A stretch of 47,267 bases of DNA from Nitrospirota bacterium (GTDB taxonomy: Bacteria; Nitrospirota; Thermodesulfovibrionia; Thermodesulfovibrionales; UBA6898), in NCBI GenBank assembly GCA_021811105.1, contig JAJZPM010000027.1:1-47267 (forward strand), read 5' to 3'. Positions 18,076-28,173 of this stretch are shown piece by piece. Position 1 is the stretch's first letter, and each line of letters opens with the position of its first letter. The notes under the pieces were generated by a model. The model was not told the DNA's origin. It searched no databases and saw only the letters and a list, made by a program, of their open reading frames with translations. The position numbers and the translations under genes are program-made.

Positions 18076-18207
18076 CTTCTCACCCCCCTTCCAATTTAAA
18101 TTATAGGAGAAAATCTCGCAGTTGCATACTCATTCAGATAAAAGAGTGGCGAATGTGCTGAAAAAGATCCATAAGCGCCACTTTGCTGCCCCGATCGTCT
18201 TGAGACT

Positions 18208-19677
18208 TCAGGAGGTCCGTAGCGTCACGTAGAATCTCTTGCCTCCCCGGTTCATGAACAGAAGGGCCGTCTCGCCCTGCCTTATTCCGGCGACAATTTT
18301 TTCATAGTCGGCCAGCGTCTCCACCTTTCTCCTGTCTATCTCCTGGATCACATCGCCTTTCCTGACGCCGGCGTCCTCCGCGTTGCTCCCCGGCTCCACC
18401 CGCACGACCACAACCCCCCGTTCTTCCTTGCGCAGACCGAGTTGCCTCGCCCCTTCCTTCGTAAGTTCCATTACACTCAGCCCGGCGAGCCCCTCATTCG
18501 AGGAATCTTCCGGGGCGTTCCCCGGAATAACGTCGGAACCGTCTCTCGGGAGTTCCGCGATTACGACCTGGAAGGAATACTCCTTTTTGCCCCTCAGAAT
18601 CGAGATCTTCACTGCAGACCCCACCTTGCTCTGCGCCACCATGTTCCTGAGATTGCCGACATCCTTCACCTTTTTCCCGTTATACTCGGAGATGATATCG
18701 CCCCTCTTAACTCCGGCCTTGTCCGCCGGACTCCCCTTTGCAACGTCTCCGACAAGTGCACCCTCCCCGTTTTCCAGGCCGAACTCCTGGGACAGCTCCG
18801 GGGTCAATTCCTGGATCGTCACGCCGAGCCATCCTCGCGTCACCTTCCCCTTCTGCTCGAGCTGGTCCATGACGAGGCGGACCATATTCGCGGGCACGGC
18901 AAACCCTATCCCCTGATATCCCCCCGACTTGGAAAAGATGGCGGTGTTGATGCCGATGAGTTCGCCCCTTATATTGACGAGAGGACCGCCGGAATTCCCC
19001 GGATTGATCGCTGCGTCCGTCTGGATAAAGTCCTCATAGTCTGCAATCCCGACGTTGGCCCTGCCGACCGCGCTTATGATCCCCATGGTTACGGTATGGC
19101 TCAGCCCGAAAGGGTTCCCGATCGCAAGGACGAATTCGCCCACCTGAAGCCTGTCCGAATCGCCCCACCTGATCGTGGGGAGGTCCCTCGCATCGATCTT
19201 CACGACCGCGACGTCGGTCTTCGGGTCCGCGCCGATCACCTTCGCCTTGAAAGACCGCTTGTCGAGAAGCGTCACACGAACTTCATCGGCCTGCTCAACG
19301 ACATGATTGTTGGTAATAATATACCCGTCGGGAGAGACGATCACTCCGGAGCCGAGACTCTGCTCCTTCCATTTTCTCGGTGTCCTGAACTCTCTGAAGG
19401 GGCTGAAAAAATCGAAGAAAGGATCGTCCAAAAGAGGATTCACTTCACGCCGGACGACCTTCGTTGTCGAGATATTGACGACCGCGGGAGAGACCGAACC
19501 CGCGATCTCGGTAAATGCCTTGCTCGTCTCGATTACCTGTTTCGGGACATTGGGGATGACGGCGGGAACGTATCCCCTCTGTTTTCCGGTGTATTGACCT
19601 AGGAGATAGAAGGCGACACCCCCGAGGAGAATGCCGATCAGCAACGTAGCGACGCCAATAACTATTTTATTTTTCAT
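18208..19677 (-). CDS. degP: Periplasmic serine protease of the DegP/HtrA family with two PDZ domains
   Basis: 489 residues. An N-terminal membrane helix (VIGVATLLIGILLGGVAFYL) anchors or exports it. The trypsin-like domain has His125 (TNNHVVE), Asp155 (DPKTDVAVV) and Ser229 (GNSGGP). PDZ1 starts near GWLGVTIQEL and PDZ2 near GLSVMEL, giving the DegP/DegQ layout that degrades or refolds damaged envelope proteins as an oligomer. The start codon lies about 10 nt from a well-formed -10 box, so the message may be nearly leaderless. A long-loop inverted repeat AGTGGCG/CGCCACT near 18145-18185 downstream could end the transcript. Confidence 0.95.
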   Translation of the reverse strand: MKNKIVIGVATLLIGILLGGVAFYLLGQYTGKQRGYVPAVIPNVPKQVIETSKAFTEIAGSVSPAVVNISTTKVVRREVNPLLDDPFFDFFSPFREFRTPRKWKEQSLGSGVIVSPDGYIITNNHVVEQADEVRVTLLDKRSFKAKVIGADPKTDVAVVKIDARDLPTIRWGDSDRLQVGEFVLAIGNPFGLSHTVTMGIISAVGRANVGIADYEDFIQTDAAINPGNSGGPLVNIRGELIGINTAIFSKSGGYQGIGFAVPANMVRLVMDQLEQKGKVTRGWLGVTIQELTPELSQEFGLENGEGALVGDVAKGSPADKAGVKRGDIISEYNGKKVKDVGNLRNMVAQSKVGSAVKISILRGKKEYSFQVVIAELPRDGSDVIPGNAPEDSSNEGLAGLSVMELTKEGARQLGLRKEERGVVVVRVEPGSNAEDAGVRKGDVIQEIDRRKVETLADYEKIVAGIRQGETALLFMNRGGKRFYVTLRTS

Positions 19678-19686
19678 GGTTATTTC

Positions 19687-19716
19687 ATTATAATAATCAG
19701 ACTGAGATGTTGTAAA
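19687..19716 (-). promoter_or_regulatory. Promoter of the HtrA gene
   Basis: TTTACA (19711-19716) then 18 nt then TATAAT (19687-19692) on the minus strand. The expected start of transcription falls near 19680, three bases before the annotated ATG. Confidence 0.55.
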
Positions 19717-19726
19717 GTATCTGTCC

Positions 19727-19756
19727 TTGACAAAGAAGTCACGCTAATGCTAATTT
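19727..19756 (+). promoter_or_regulatory. Promoter of the aminotransferase-serA operon
   Basis: TTGACA (19727-19732) then 18 nt then TAATTT (19751-19756). It is divergent from the HtrA promoter, the two being about 10 nt apart. Confidence 0.45.
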
Positions 19757-19787
19757 TCAAAGTTTTAGAGAGCTTCGTGATCCGGCG

Positions 19788-19842
19788 TTAGGGATTAGAG
19801 TTCGGCTCTCAGAAGTTATCAGTCCCAAAAAGTAATCCCTAA
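19788..19842 (+). repeat. Inverted repeat in the leader of the serine operon
   Basis: TTAGGGATTA (19788-19797) and TAATCCCTAA (19833-19842) are perfect 10-bp complements, with a small AGAG/CTCT hairpin between them. The structure ends about 10 nt before the ribosome binding site AAGGAGG. It could control translation, or be one of the local GTAAT-type repeats. Confidence 0.5.
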
Positions 19843-19860
19843 TTTGCTAAGGAGGTTCAG

Positions 19861-21000
19861 ATGTTGAAACGTTATCTCTTGGCCCCGGGGCCGACCCCTG
19901 TTCCACCCGAGGCGTTGCTCGCCATGGCAATGCCTATCATCCATCACCGGTCGCCTGATTTCCTCCCGGTACTCGACTCGGCCAAGAAAGGGCTCCAGTG
20001 GTTGTACCAGACAAAGAACGACGTGCTCGTCCTCTGCGCTACCGGCACGGGCGGCATGGTCGGCGCCGTAAACAACTTTTTCAGCCCTGGCGACAAGGCC
20101 CTCGTGATCAATGCCGGGAACTTCGGCGAACGATGGACCAAGATATGCAAGTCCTACAACCTCTCTGTAGAGGAGATCAAGATAGACTGGGGGTACACCG
20201 TCAAACCCGAAGAAGTCGAAAAGGCGCTGAAAAAAGACCCCTCCATCAAGGGCGTATTTGTCCAGGCCTCCGAGACATCGACCGGGGTATACCATGACAT
20301 CAGGGCGCTCGCCGGGATAGTCAGGAAATACGACAACACGATCTTCGTCGTCGATGCCATCTCTGCGCTGGTCGCCCACGACCTCAGGATGGATGAATGG
20401 GGGATCGACGTACTGATCGGCGGCTCGCAGAAGGGGCTTATGCTTCCGCCCGGGCTCGCATTTGTCGGGGTCAGCGAAAAGGCATGGAAGTTCGCTGAAA
20501 AGGCAACCTCCCCAAAATTCTATTTCAACTTCAAGAAGGAGCGGGAGTCGCTTGCAAAGAACCAGACGAGCTTCACGTCGCCCGTGACACTCATCATCGG
20601 GTTGAACGAAAGCCTGAAGCTGCTCCGCGCCGAGGGACTCGAAAACGCCTTTGCGCGGCATGAGAGACTTTCCCGCGCCACCCGCGAAGCGGTAAAGGCG
20701 CTCGGCCTCGATATGTTCACGAAGGAGTCCCCGAGCTTCGCGGTCACCGCCGTCAACGCGCCCGCGGGCATCGACGGACAGGAGATATACAAGAACCTTC
20801 GGGTGAAATACGGGATCACGGCTGCGGGAGGACAGGGGCACGTAAAGGGCAAGATATTCAGGATCGCCCACCTCGGCTACGCCGGCGCCTTTGACGTGAT
20901 CACGGCAATCGCGGGAGTCGAGATGGTGCTGAAAGGCATGGGACATCCCCTGAAGCTCGGGACGGGTGTCGCCGTTGCCCAGGAACTATTAATGGTGTAG
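19861..21000 (+). CDS. Class V aminotransferase (serine-pyruvate / alanine-glyoxylate / phosphoserine type)
   Basis: 379 residues, PLP-dependent. LLAPGPTPVPPE opens the protein as in the AGXT/SgaA group; the phosphate-binding ATGTGGM lies near 60-66, Asp165 (VVDAIS) pairs with the PLP ring nitrogen, and Lys191 in GGSQKGLM forms the Schiff base. It is followed by serA after 11 nt. In lineages lacking classic SerC, such an enzyme next to serA is thought to supply phosphoserine transamination, so a serine-synthesis role is the best inference. The start has AAGGAGG. Confidence 0.9.
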   Translation: MLKRYLLAPGPTPVPPEALLAMAMPIIHHRSPDFLPVLDSAKKGLQWLYQTKNDVLVLCATGTGGMVGAVNNFFSPGDKALVINAGNFGERWTKICKSYNLSVEEIKIDWGYTVKPEEVEKALKKDPSIKGVFVQASETSTGVYHDIRALAGIVRKYDNTIFVVDAISALVAHDLRMDEWGIDVLIGGSQKGLMLPPGLAFVGVSEKAWKFAEKATSPKFYFNFKKERESLAKNQTSFTSPVTLIIGLNESLKLLRAEGLENAFARHERLSRATREAVKALGLDMFTKESPSFAVTAVNAPAGIDGQEIYKNLRVKYGITAAGGQGHVKGKIFRIAHLGYAGAFDVITAIAGVEMVLKGMGHPLKLGTGVAVAQELLMV

Positions 21001-21011
21001 GAGGACGAAAG

Positions 21012-22592
21012 TTGAAAAAGGTTCTTGTCAGCGACAACATTTCTCCCAGGGGAGTCGAGATATTAAAGAAGGCCGGCCTTGAAGTAGATATCAAAACAGG
21101 CATGAAGCCGTCGGAACTGAAGGCCTGCATCGGTGAATACGACGGCCTCGTGATCCGGTCGGCGACAAAGGTGACGGCCGAAATCATCGAAGCCGCCTCG
21201 AAGCTCAAGGTGATCGGCAGGGCGGGATCGGGTCTCGACAACGTCGACAAGGCCGCTGCGTCAAAAAAAGGAATCGTCGTCATGAACACTCCTGGCGGCA
21301 ACACAATCACCACCGCCGAGCATTCAATGGCGATGCTCTTTTCCGTCGCCCGCCTTATCCCGCAGGCCACCGCCTCGATGAAGGCAGGCAAATGGGAGAA
21401 AAAGAAGTTCATGGGCGTTGAGCTTTATCACAAGACGCTGGGCATCCTCGGCCTCGGCAACATTGGCAGTCAGGTCGCCCGCAGGGCCCAGGGGCTCGAG
21501 ATGCATGTGATCGCCTACGATCCGTTTCTGAGCGAAGACAAGGCGAACGCGACCGGCATCCGGAAGGTGTCGCTCGATCAACTCTTTGCCGAGTCGGATT
21601 TCATAACGGTCCATACGCCGATGACTGCGGAGACGAGGGGCGTGATCAACGCAAAGACCATCGCCACGATGAAAAACGGGGTGAGGGTCATCAACTGCGC
21701 GCGCGGCGGCATCATCAACGAGGCGGACCTCTACGAGGCCCTCAAGTCCGGCAAGGTCGCAGGCGCCGCCCTTGACGTCTTCGAAAAGGAACCTCCCGAA
21801 AACAACCCCCTCCTCACCCTCGACAACGTGATCTGCACCCCCCACCTCGGCGCCTCGACCGAAGAGGCGCAGGAGAACGTCGCAGTGGCGGTTGCGGAGC
21901 AGATCGCGGACTATCTCGTATTCGGTGTTATCAGGAACGCAGTGAATTTCCCGTCCATACCGAACGATCAGGTCCCGCGTCTTCAACCCTACATCAACCT
22001 TGCCGAAAAGCTCGGCGGGTTCTCTTCGCAGATATTCGAAGGCGGCGCCACGGAGATCACAGTCGAGTTCAGGGGCGGTGCGTCCGAGATCAATACGGCC
22101 CCGGTGACCATAGCAGCGGTGAAGGGGTTCCTGTCGCCGATCCTCCTTGAGACGGTCAATTTCGTCAATGCCCCGATCATCGCCAAAGAGCGCGGGATTG
22201 AAGTCAAGGAGATAAAAAGCGACGACGCCGGGGACTACCACAGTATGATCGCCCTCAGGATCAAGGCGAAGGACCGGGAAAGCTATATCGCGGGTACTCT
22301 CTTCAGCAAGAAAGACCCTCGCGTAATCCTGATCGACAGCTTCAAGGTCGAGATTGTGCCGGAGGGGGAACTCCTGCTTATGTACAACAATGACAAACCG
22401 GGGGTAATCGGCAATATCGGCACCCTCCTCGGCAAGAGCAACATCAATATTGCACGCATGCATTTCGGCAGGGAGACCGCCGGGGGAATGGCGATATCGG
22501 TAGTCAGCATCGATGCGACCCCTTCGCAGGAGACGATCGAGGAGATCAGGCGGTTGCCGAACATACTTTCCGTAAAGCACATAAGTCTCTGA
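21012..22592 (+). CDS. serA: D-3-phosphoglycerate dehydrogenase
   Basis: 526 residues, the long form. It oxidises 3-phosphoglycerate, the first step of serine synthesis. The NAD-binding loop LGLGNIGSQVA, the catalytic Arg in NCARGG, the Glu in FEKEPP and the His in TPHLGAST are present. An intervening (ASB-like) domain and a C-terminal ACT domain (LLLMYNNDKPGVIGNIGTLL) follow; the ACT domain usually binds serine for feedback. It uses a TTG start with TAGGAGGACGAAAG ahead. Confidence 0.97.
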   Translation: MKKVLVSDNISPRGVEILKKAGLEVDIKTGMKPSELKACIGEYDGLVIRSATKVTAEIIEAASKLKVIGRAGSGLDNVDKAAASKKGIVVMNTPGGNTITTAEHSMAMLFSVARLIPQATASMKAGKWEKKKFMGVELYHKTLGILGLGNIGSQVARRAQGLEMHVIAYDPFLSEDKANATGIRKVSLDQLFAESDFITVHTPMTAETRGVINAKTIATMKNGVRVINCARGGIINEADLYEALKSGKVAGAALDVFEKEPPENNPLLTLDNVICTPHLGASTEEAQENVAVAVAEQIADYLVFGVIRNAVNFPSIPNDQVPRLQPYINLAEKLGGFSSQIFEGGATEITVEFRGGASEINTAPVTIAAVKGFLSPILLETVNFVNAPIIAKERGIEVKEIKSDDAGDYHSMIALRIKAKDRESYIAGTLFSKKDPRVILIDSFKVEIVPEGELLLMYNNDKPGVIGNIGTLLGKSNINIARMHFGRETAGGMAISVVSIDATPSQETIEEIRRLPNILSVKHISL

Positions 22593-22617
22593 TGCCGGGG
22601 AAAAAATCAACCTATGA

Positions 22618-24409
<1,792 letters not shown>

Positions 24410-24413
<4 letters not shown>

Positions 24414-25102
24414 TCGCCAAGCTCTTACTCCAACTTTTCCCTTCAAAGTGCCCCTCGTGCGGTTCCTCCTCTGACAGCGTTTCCCATGCGCCCTTCTGCA
24501 AGAGTTGCTGGTCAGGCGTAAGGAAATATACCGGTCCTTCCTGCGCGGTATGCGCGACACCCTTTTCATCGGAAGATGCCGTGATCTGTGCCGGCTGCAT
24601 GAAAAAGCGCCCGCTCTTTTCGATGGCGATGAGCTTCGGGATCTACGAGGGCATTCTTGCCGAAGCGATCAATCTCTATAAGTTCCACGGGATAAAGAGG
24701 CTTGCGGGGCCGCTCGCGGAGTTCCTCACGGACTTCGCTTCAGCTGGTATCGATGCCGTTGTCCCCGTTCCGCTGAGTATAACGGGCCTGAGAAACCGCG
24801 GCTTTAACCAGTCCCTTCTCCTTGCGAAGACCTTCTCCGGCAAAAAAGATATTCCCCTTGTCATGAACGGTCTCATGAAGTGCAGAGAAACCGGCGCGCA
24901 GATCGGGCTTTCGGCGAAAGAGCGGGCGAAGAACCTCAAAGACGCGTTCAGCGCTTCGAGACGGTTTGACGGCATGCGCGTCCTGCTCGTGGACGACGTG
25001 ATGACAACTGGCTCCACCGCGAACGAATGCGCAAAACAGCTTCTTAAGGCAGGCGCCGGGGATGTCTCCGTCCTGACGCTCGCAAGGGCCTCGGCGCTGT
25101 AA
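24410..25102 (+). CDS. comF: ComF-family phosphoribosyltransferase-like protein
   Basis: About 230 residues from the TTG at 24410 (an ATG at 24383 is possible). An N-terminal zinc module (CPSCG, CKSCW, CAVC, CAGC) is followed by LYKFHGIKRLAGPLAEFL and a type I phosphoribosyltransferase fold with VVPVPLS, RNRGFNQS and the PRPP loop VLLVDDVMTTGST. ComF proteins are linked to DNA uptake in competent bacteria and are widely conserved elsewhere with an unclear role. Last gene of the run from the aminotransferase. Confidence 0.9.
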
Positions 25103-25108
25103 GGATCG

Positions 25109-25173
25109 GCACGGCCCTGTCACAAGTGCTGCCTCTCTCCTCCGCTGCGGCACGGTGATCTGACAGGCCGTGC
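25109..25173. terminator. Hairpin between convergent comF and yedF
   Basis: GCACGGCCCTGTCA (25109-25122) and TGACAGGCCGTGC (25161-25173) are complementary apart from one extra C. A smaller stem GTGCTGC/GCGGCAC lies inside. No T-tract is present, so this may be a bidirectional structure rather than a classical terminator. Confidence 0.4.
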
Positions 25174-25174
25174 A

Positions 25175-25765
25175 TCAGCCAATCCAGACGGTCTTTAAGA
25201 AATCCTTCATCCCCTCTACAATATAGTTTGTCATTCCTCTGTGGCCGACCTTCAGCTCATCCTCAAGCCCATAATGTTTAAGGCACGTCCCGCATGAGTA
25301 TATTTCAACCCCCATAGCCTCGATCTCCTTCAGTATCGGACAGATGTCGGCATTTGTAGTGGTAAGCTTTACGCCGGCATTCAGAAAAAAGATCGTATGG
25401 GGCATCTGCTTGTACGTCTTCACGGTTTCAAAATAGGCTTTCATGAGGATTTTCCCGAGTTCTTCTTCTTTTCCCATCGTATCCGTGCCCACAACAAGAA
25501 GCAGGTCCTTTTCTGTCGCTTGGGCTTTTTGGGCAGCCGTCGCAGGCGCACATGCATAGCCTTTCACTATCTTCACCCGCCACTCATTACCATCTCTGAC
25601 TGTCTCAGAATAGAAAGCATTACTTTTTGCGAACCATTCAAGATTATCTGCCGAGGCCTCATTGTCAACAATGACCTCAGCAATGCCTTCCTTTATTTTC
25701 GAAAGGGCCTCTTCAGCCATCATGACAGGCTTCGGGCAGCCTTGACCTCTTGCGTCGATAACCAT
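25175..25765 (-). CDS. yedF: Selenium-metabolism protein YedF (TusA domain + DsrE-like domain)
   Basis: 196 residues. The N-terminal TusA-like domain has the reactive-cysteine motif GQGCPKPV (Cys10). The C-terminal half is DsrE-like with LLLVVGTDTMG and a YSCGTC motif. This two-domain layout is the sulfurtransferase-like selenium metabolism protein YedF, found in genomes that use selenium and thought to carry persulfide or selenide; its reaction is not proven. AAGGAGATCGTC precedes the ATG. It lies downstream of the Sec-shaped tRNA on the same strand, and a selenium-type LysR gene follows upstream of that. Confidence 0.9.
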   Translation of the reverse strand: MVIDARGQGCPKPVMMAEEALSKIKEGIAEVIVDNEASADNLEWFAKSNAFYSETVRDGNEWRVKIVKGYACAPATAAQKAQATEKDLLLVVGTDTMGKEEELGKILMKAYFETVKTYKQMPHTIFFLNAGVKLTTTNADICPILKEIEAMGVEIYSCGTCLKHYGLEDELKVGHRGMTNYIVEGMKDFLKTVWIG

Positions 25766-25787
25766 GACGATCTCCTTTTGTTATTCT

Positions 25788-25946
25788 TTAAGTATTGTCC
25801 AGACTAGGGCGGACAGAGTATGAGGAAGCACCAACTTTTTTGCGCAGAGCATCAAGACACCGCTCAAACTGTGGAGTCCTGTATAGAAAAACTCCTTTCC
25901 TGTTATCTCTCCTGATCAATGCTGCTGAACACTCCACACACGTCAT
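25788..25946 (-). CDS. Small hypothetical ORF between the tRNA and yedF
   Basis: 52 codons starting with ATG three bases after the tRNA CCA end and stopping 22 nt before yedF. The product begins MTCVECSAALIRRDNRKGVF; it has a CxxC pair, a third Cys and a basic, helical C-terminal half. I recognise no family. No Shine-Dalgarno is possible because the tRNA ends there, so it may be translated poorly or not at all. It is the only open frame in this gap that is parallel to yedF. Confidence 0.3.
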   Translation of the reverse strand: MTCVECSAALIRRDNRKGVFLYRTPQFERCLDALRKKVGASSYSVRPSLDNT

Positions 25947-25948
25947 TT

Positions 25949-26043
25949 TGGAGAGGGGCAGTGGGAATCGAACCCACTATAGCCTTTTTCCGGCCATACC
26001 TCTGGTTTTGCAGACCAGGAGGGGCACCAACCCCTTGCCCCCC
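25949..26043 (-). tRNA. Sec-shaped cysteine tRNA (anticodon GCA, U73)
   Basis: A 95-nt tRNA with encoded CCA, the length of E. coli selC. The acceptor pairs over 8 bp (26043-26036 with 25953-25960, one G-U), and the T stem GTGGG/CCCAC is 5 bp, giving a 13-bp stack. The D stem can pair 6 bp (26035-26030 with 26025-26020) around a 4-nt loop TGGT. The long variable arm is TATGGCC/GGCTATA. These are tRNA-Sec traits. The anticodon loop CTGCAAA differs by one base from CTTCAAA of tRNA-Sec, giving GCA (26011-26009), and the discriminator is U73, the CysRS identity base, not G73. So it should be charged with Cys and read UGC/UGU. If A26036 and A26035 stay single as positions 8 and 9, the acceptor is 7 bp with an extra U60-like base. 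It lies between a selenium-type LysR gene and yedF. Confidence 0.88.
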
Positions 26044-26149
26044 ATTCAGGTATAGCCTCCATATCTCATGTCGTTATGAACTATCTCTTTAAAATTGTTT
26101 CAAAGGTTCCCATCGTCATTTCAGGGATACCGTAGTGACCACAAAAAAT

Positions 26150-26178
26150 AGCATAAAGTATCTTAGCCTATAGTTCAA
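26150..26178 (-). promoter_or_regulatory. Candidate promoter for the Sec-shaped tRNA
   Basis: TTGAAC (26173-26178), 17 nt, TATGCT (26150-26155) on the minus strand, about 100 nt before the tRNA. The gap 26044-26275 is AT-rich and holds nothing else I recognise. Confidence 0.4.
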
Positions 26179-26275
26179 ATAGATAATAGCTATCAGTGAG
26201 GTTGTACATATAGGTAGAACGGATTGACTCTCTGCCAGTTTTGAAGGAAGTTGTGCCGCGGAATTGGCCTAAACT

Positions 26276-27163
26276 TTACCCGGCGCTGGGAAGAAGATAT
26301 TCAAGAAAGGCTTTGTAAATGTGCGGAAGTGTTCTCTTCCTGTGGGTTACAATAAAGAATTGCCGTTTCATGTCGGCATTTTTTATCTTGATCTCTCTCA
26401 GTATGTTGCACTCAAGCTCGTCTCGCACTGCGCGACGGGAGATAATCGAGATACCCATCCCTTCCTTCACGGCCTGCTTAATTGCATCGGTAGATCCAAA
26501 CAGTCCGACAATACTGAGCTGCTGCAGATCGATACCTTCCTTGACGAGTATCTTTTCAAACTCCCTCCTTGTGCCTGATCCCTGCTCGCGCATTACCATT
26601 GGAAGCGCTGCAATCTCCCCGAGGCCAAGGCTCCTGTTCTTAGTAAAGGAAGGCGCTGCTATTGCTATCAGCTCATCGTCAAGAAACGGGCTGTAATGCA
26701 CCTGACCGTTATCCAGTTTGGCCCCAACCACCCCGACAAGAAGATCGTGGCCCGCGACCTTATCTATTATCCCCCGCGAGTCTGAAACGATTATTTCGAA
26801 AAAAACGCCGGGATTTTGTTTCCTGTAAGAAGCGGTGAGACCCGGAAGGATATAGGTTGCGGGAATCGTGCTTGCGCCGATGTTGAGATGGCCGGAAAGC
26901 TCATTTCTGAACTCCCCCAAAAGTCCCTGAATGCCCTCAACCTTTTCAATGATCTCGCCGGCACGTCCGATAAGAACACCGGCCTCTTTTGTAGGGATAA
27001 TCTTTCTGCTGAGTCTGTCGAAGAGCCTGCAGTTCAGCTCCTCTTCAAGAGCCTTGATATGGTCGCTCACCGTTGGCTGACTCAGGTGCAGCTCCTCGGA
27101 AGCCTTTGAAAAGCTTCTGTGCTTGAAAACAGATGCAAATACCCTGAGATGGTGTATGTCCAC
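26276..27163 (-). CDS. LysR-family regulator of the selenium-metabolism-associated type
   Basis: 295 residues. The N-terminal winged helix-turn-helix is MDIHHLRVFASVFKHRSFSK then ASEELHLSQPTVSDHIKALE. The effector domain has two alpha/beta lobes (LNIGASTIPATYILPGL; MVMREQGSGTRREFE). The sequence resembles the CysB/CysL-like LysR subgroup found with selD and yedF in anaerobes; the exact subgroup call rests on that likeness and on yedF nearby. The start ATG has only a weak ribosome site. It likely controls the downstream tRNA-yedF unit, itself, or both. Confidence 0.82.
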   Translation of the reverse strand: MDIHHLRVFASVFKHRSFSKASEELHLSQPTVSDHIKALEEELNCRLFDRLSRKIIPTKEAGVLIGRAGEIIEKVEGIQGLLGEFRNELSGHLNIGASTIPATYILPGLTASYRKQNPGVFFEIIVSDSRGIIDKVAGHDLLVGVVGAKLDNGQVHYSPFLDDELIAIAAPSFTKNRSLGLGEIAALPMVMREQGSGTRREFEKILVKEGIDLQQLSIVGLFGSTDAIKQAVKEGMGISIISRRAVRDELECNILREIKIKNADMKRQFFIVTHRKRTLPHIYKAFLEYLLPSAG

Positions 27164-27331
27164 AACAACTTATTTTACCATGATCATGAATAATCACTCT
27201 GCGCCAGGCCGCCGAAAATCCTTGGCAGTCTCTTCTTCTGCCACTGGAGTCCGAAAATAGTATTTCGAGTCCGTCAACCCTGCTCAAAGATTTCTCGGCC
27301 TCATAGGCAGACGATCGCGAGATAATCCCGA

Positions 27332-28093
27332 TTAAAGCGCCTTCGCCGTAAGAAGCCCTGTCGCGGGGCTTTCGCGTTTCACTCGGATCCCCGAACTAAG
27401 GCGGTTCAGATCCTGCCAGATTTTTTCGGGGTCTTTGCTGAACACAGTTTCAGGATCGGCCTGCAGTACGTGCCAATCGCCTCCCGAGAGCTCCCGTTCG
27501 AGCTGTCCCGCCGCCCATCCCGCATAGCCGGCATAGAGACGAAACTTCTCCCCTCCCTTTCCGCCCTGGGCCACGCGCTTAAGCAAGCTCATACTCGTGC
27601 TCACGTATATATCTCGAAAAACATGAAGCGATTCCTCCGGCGGTACAGCAGACCGGATCAGTATGAAGCACTGCTCCATTCCCACCGGTCCCCCGATAAA
27701 CGCAGTGTCCAAGCGCTTCTGTAACTCCTTGACCCCGGGAAACAGGGTGGAGAGTTTCACTTCGGTGGGGCGATTGATGATCAAACCCAGGGTGCCGTTT
27801 CTGTCGTAATTGATCAGGAGAATGACGGTCTCCCTGAATCTCGGGTCTGTTATGCTGTTGGTTGCGACAAGAAATTTCCCCTTGGACGGCATTTCGTCAG
27901 CAGACGGACCTCCCCAGAGGATGTGCTCCGGCGTCCCGCGCAGCAGAAAAGGATGCTTAGCGGCAATACTATCCTCATTTACTGACAGATAAAACAGGGC
28001 AAACGACAGGGAACCTAACAATACGCCAACAGTCATGATCGGGAGCGATCTTCTCATTAAGGATATCTTATCTGAAACCTGCCTGTTTGTCAT
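27332..28093 (-). CDS. YqgE/AlgH-family protein with N-terminal membrane helix
   Basis: 253 residues, about 60 longer than standalone YqgE. Residues 13-37 form a membrane helix (LPIMTVGVLLGSLSFALFYL). The YqgE fold follows: GKFLVATNSITDPRFRETVI, LLINYDRNGTLGLIINRPTE, FIGGPVGMEQ, and RLYAGYAGWAAGQLERELS with the conserved GYAGW. Biochemical function is unknown in the family. The start is uncertain (28093 or 28057). The N-terminal coding region lies next to the divergent PHP gene. Confidence 0.85.
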   Translation of the reverse strand: MTNRQVSDKISLMRRSLPIMTVGVLLGSLSFALFYLSVNEDSIAAKHPFLLRGTPEHILWGGPSADEMPSKGKFLVATNSITDPRFRETVILLINYDRNGTLGLIINRPTEVKLSTLFPGVKELQKRLDTAFIGGPVGMEQCFILIRSAVPPEESLHVFRDIYVSTSMSLLKRVAQGGKGGEKFRLYAGYAGWAAGQLERELSGGDWHVLQADPETVFSKDPEKIWQDLNRLSSGIRVKRESPATGLLTAKAL

Positions 28094-28173
28094 TCAGCAG
28101 TCCACTTCTGCACGGACCAATACCTGCCACAGTTCGCTTTACATTTCTCTCCGTATTCTTGTATCTTTTTAAG

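Noticed and set aside
18442-19602. 386-codon frame opposite the HtrA gene
   Set aside because: Shadow of the protease gene with no domain of its own.
25949-26043. Standard selenocysteine tRNA (selC)
   Set aside because: The body fits, but the anticodon is GCA rather than TCA and the discriminator is U rather than G, so it is listed as a Cys tRNA.
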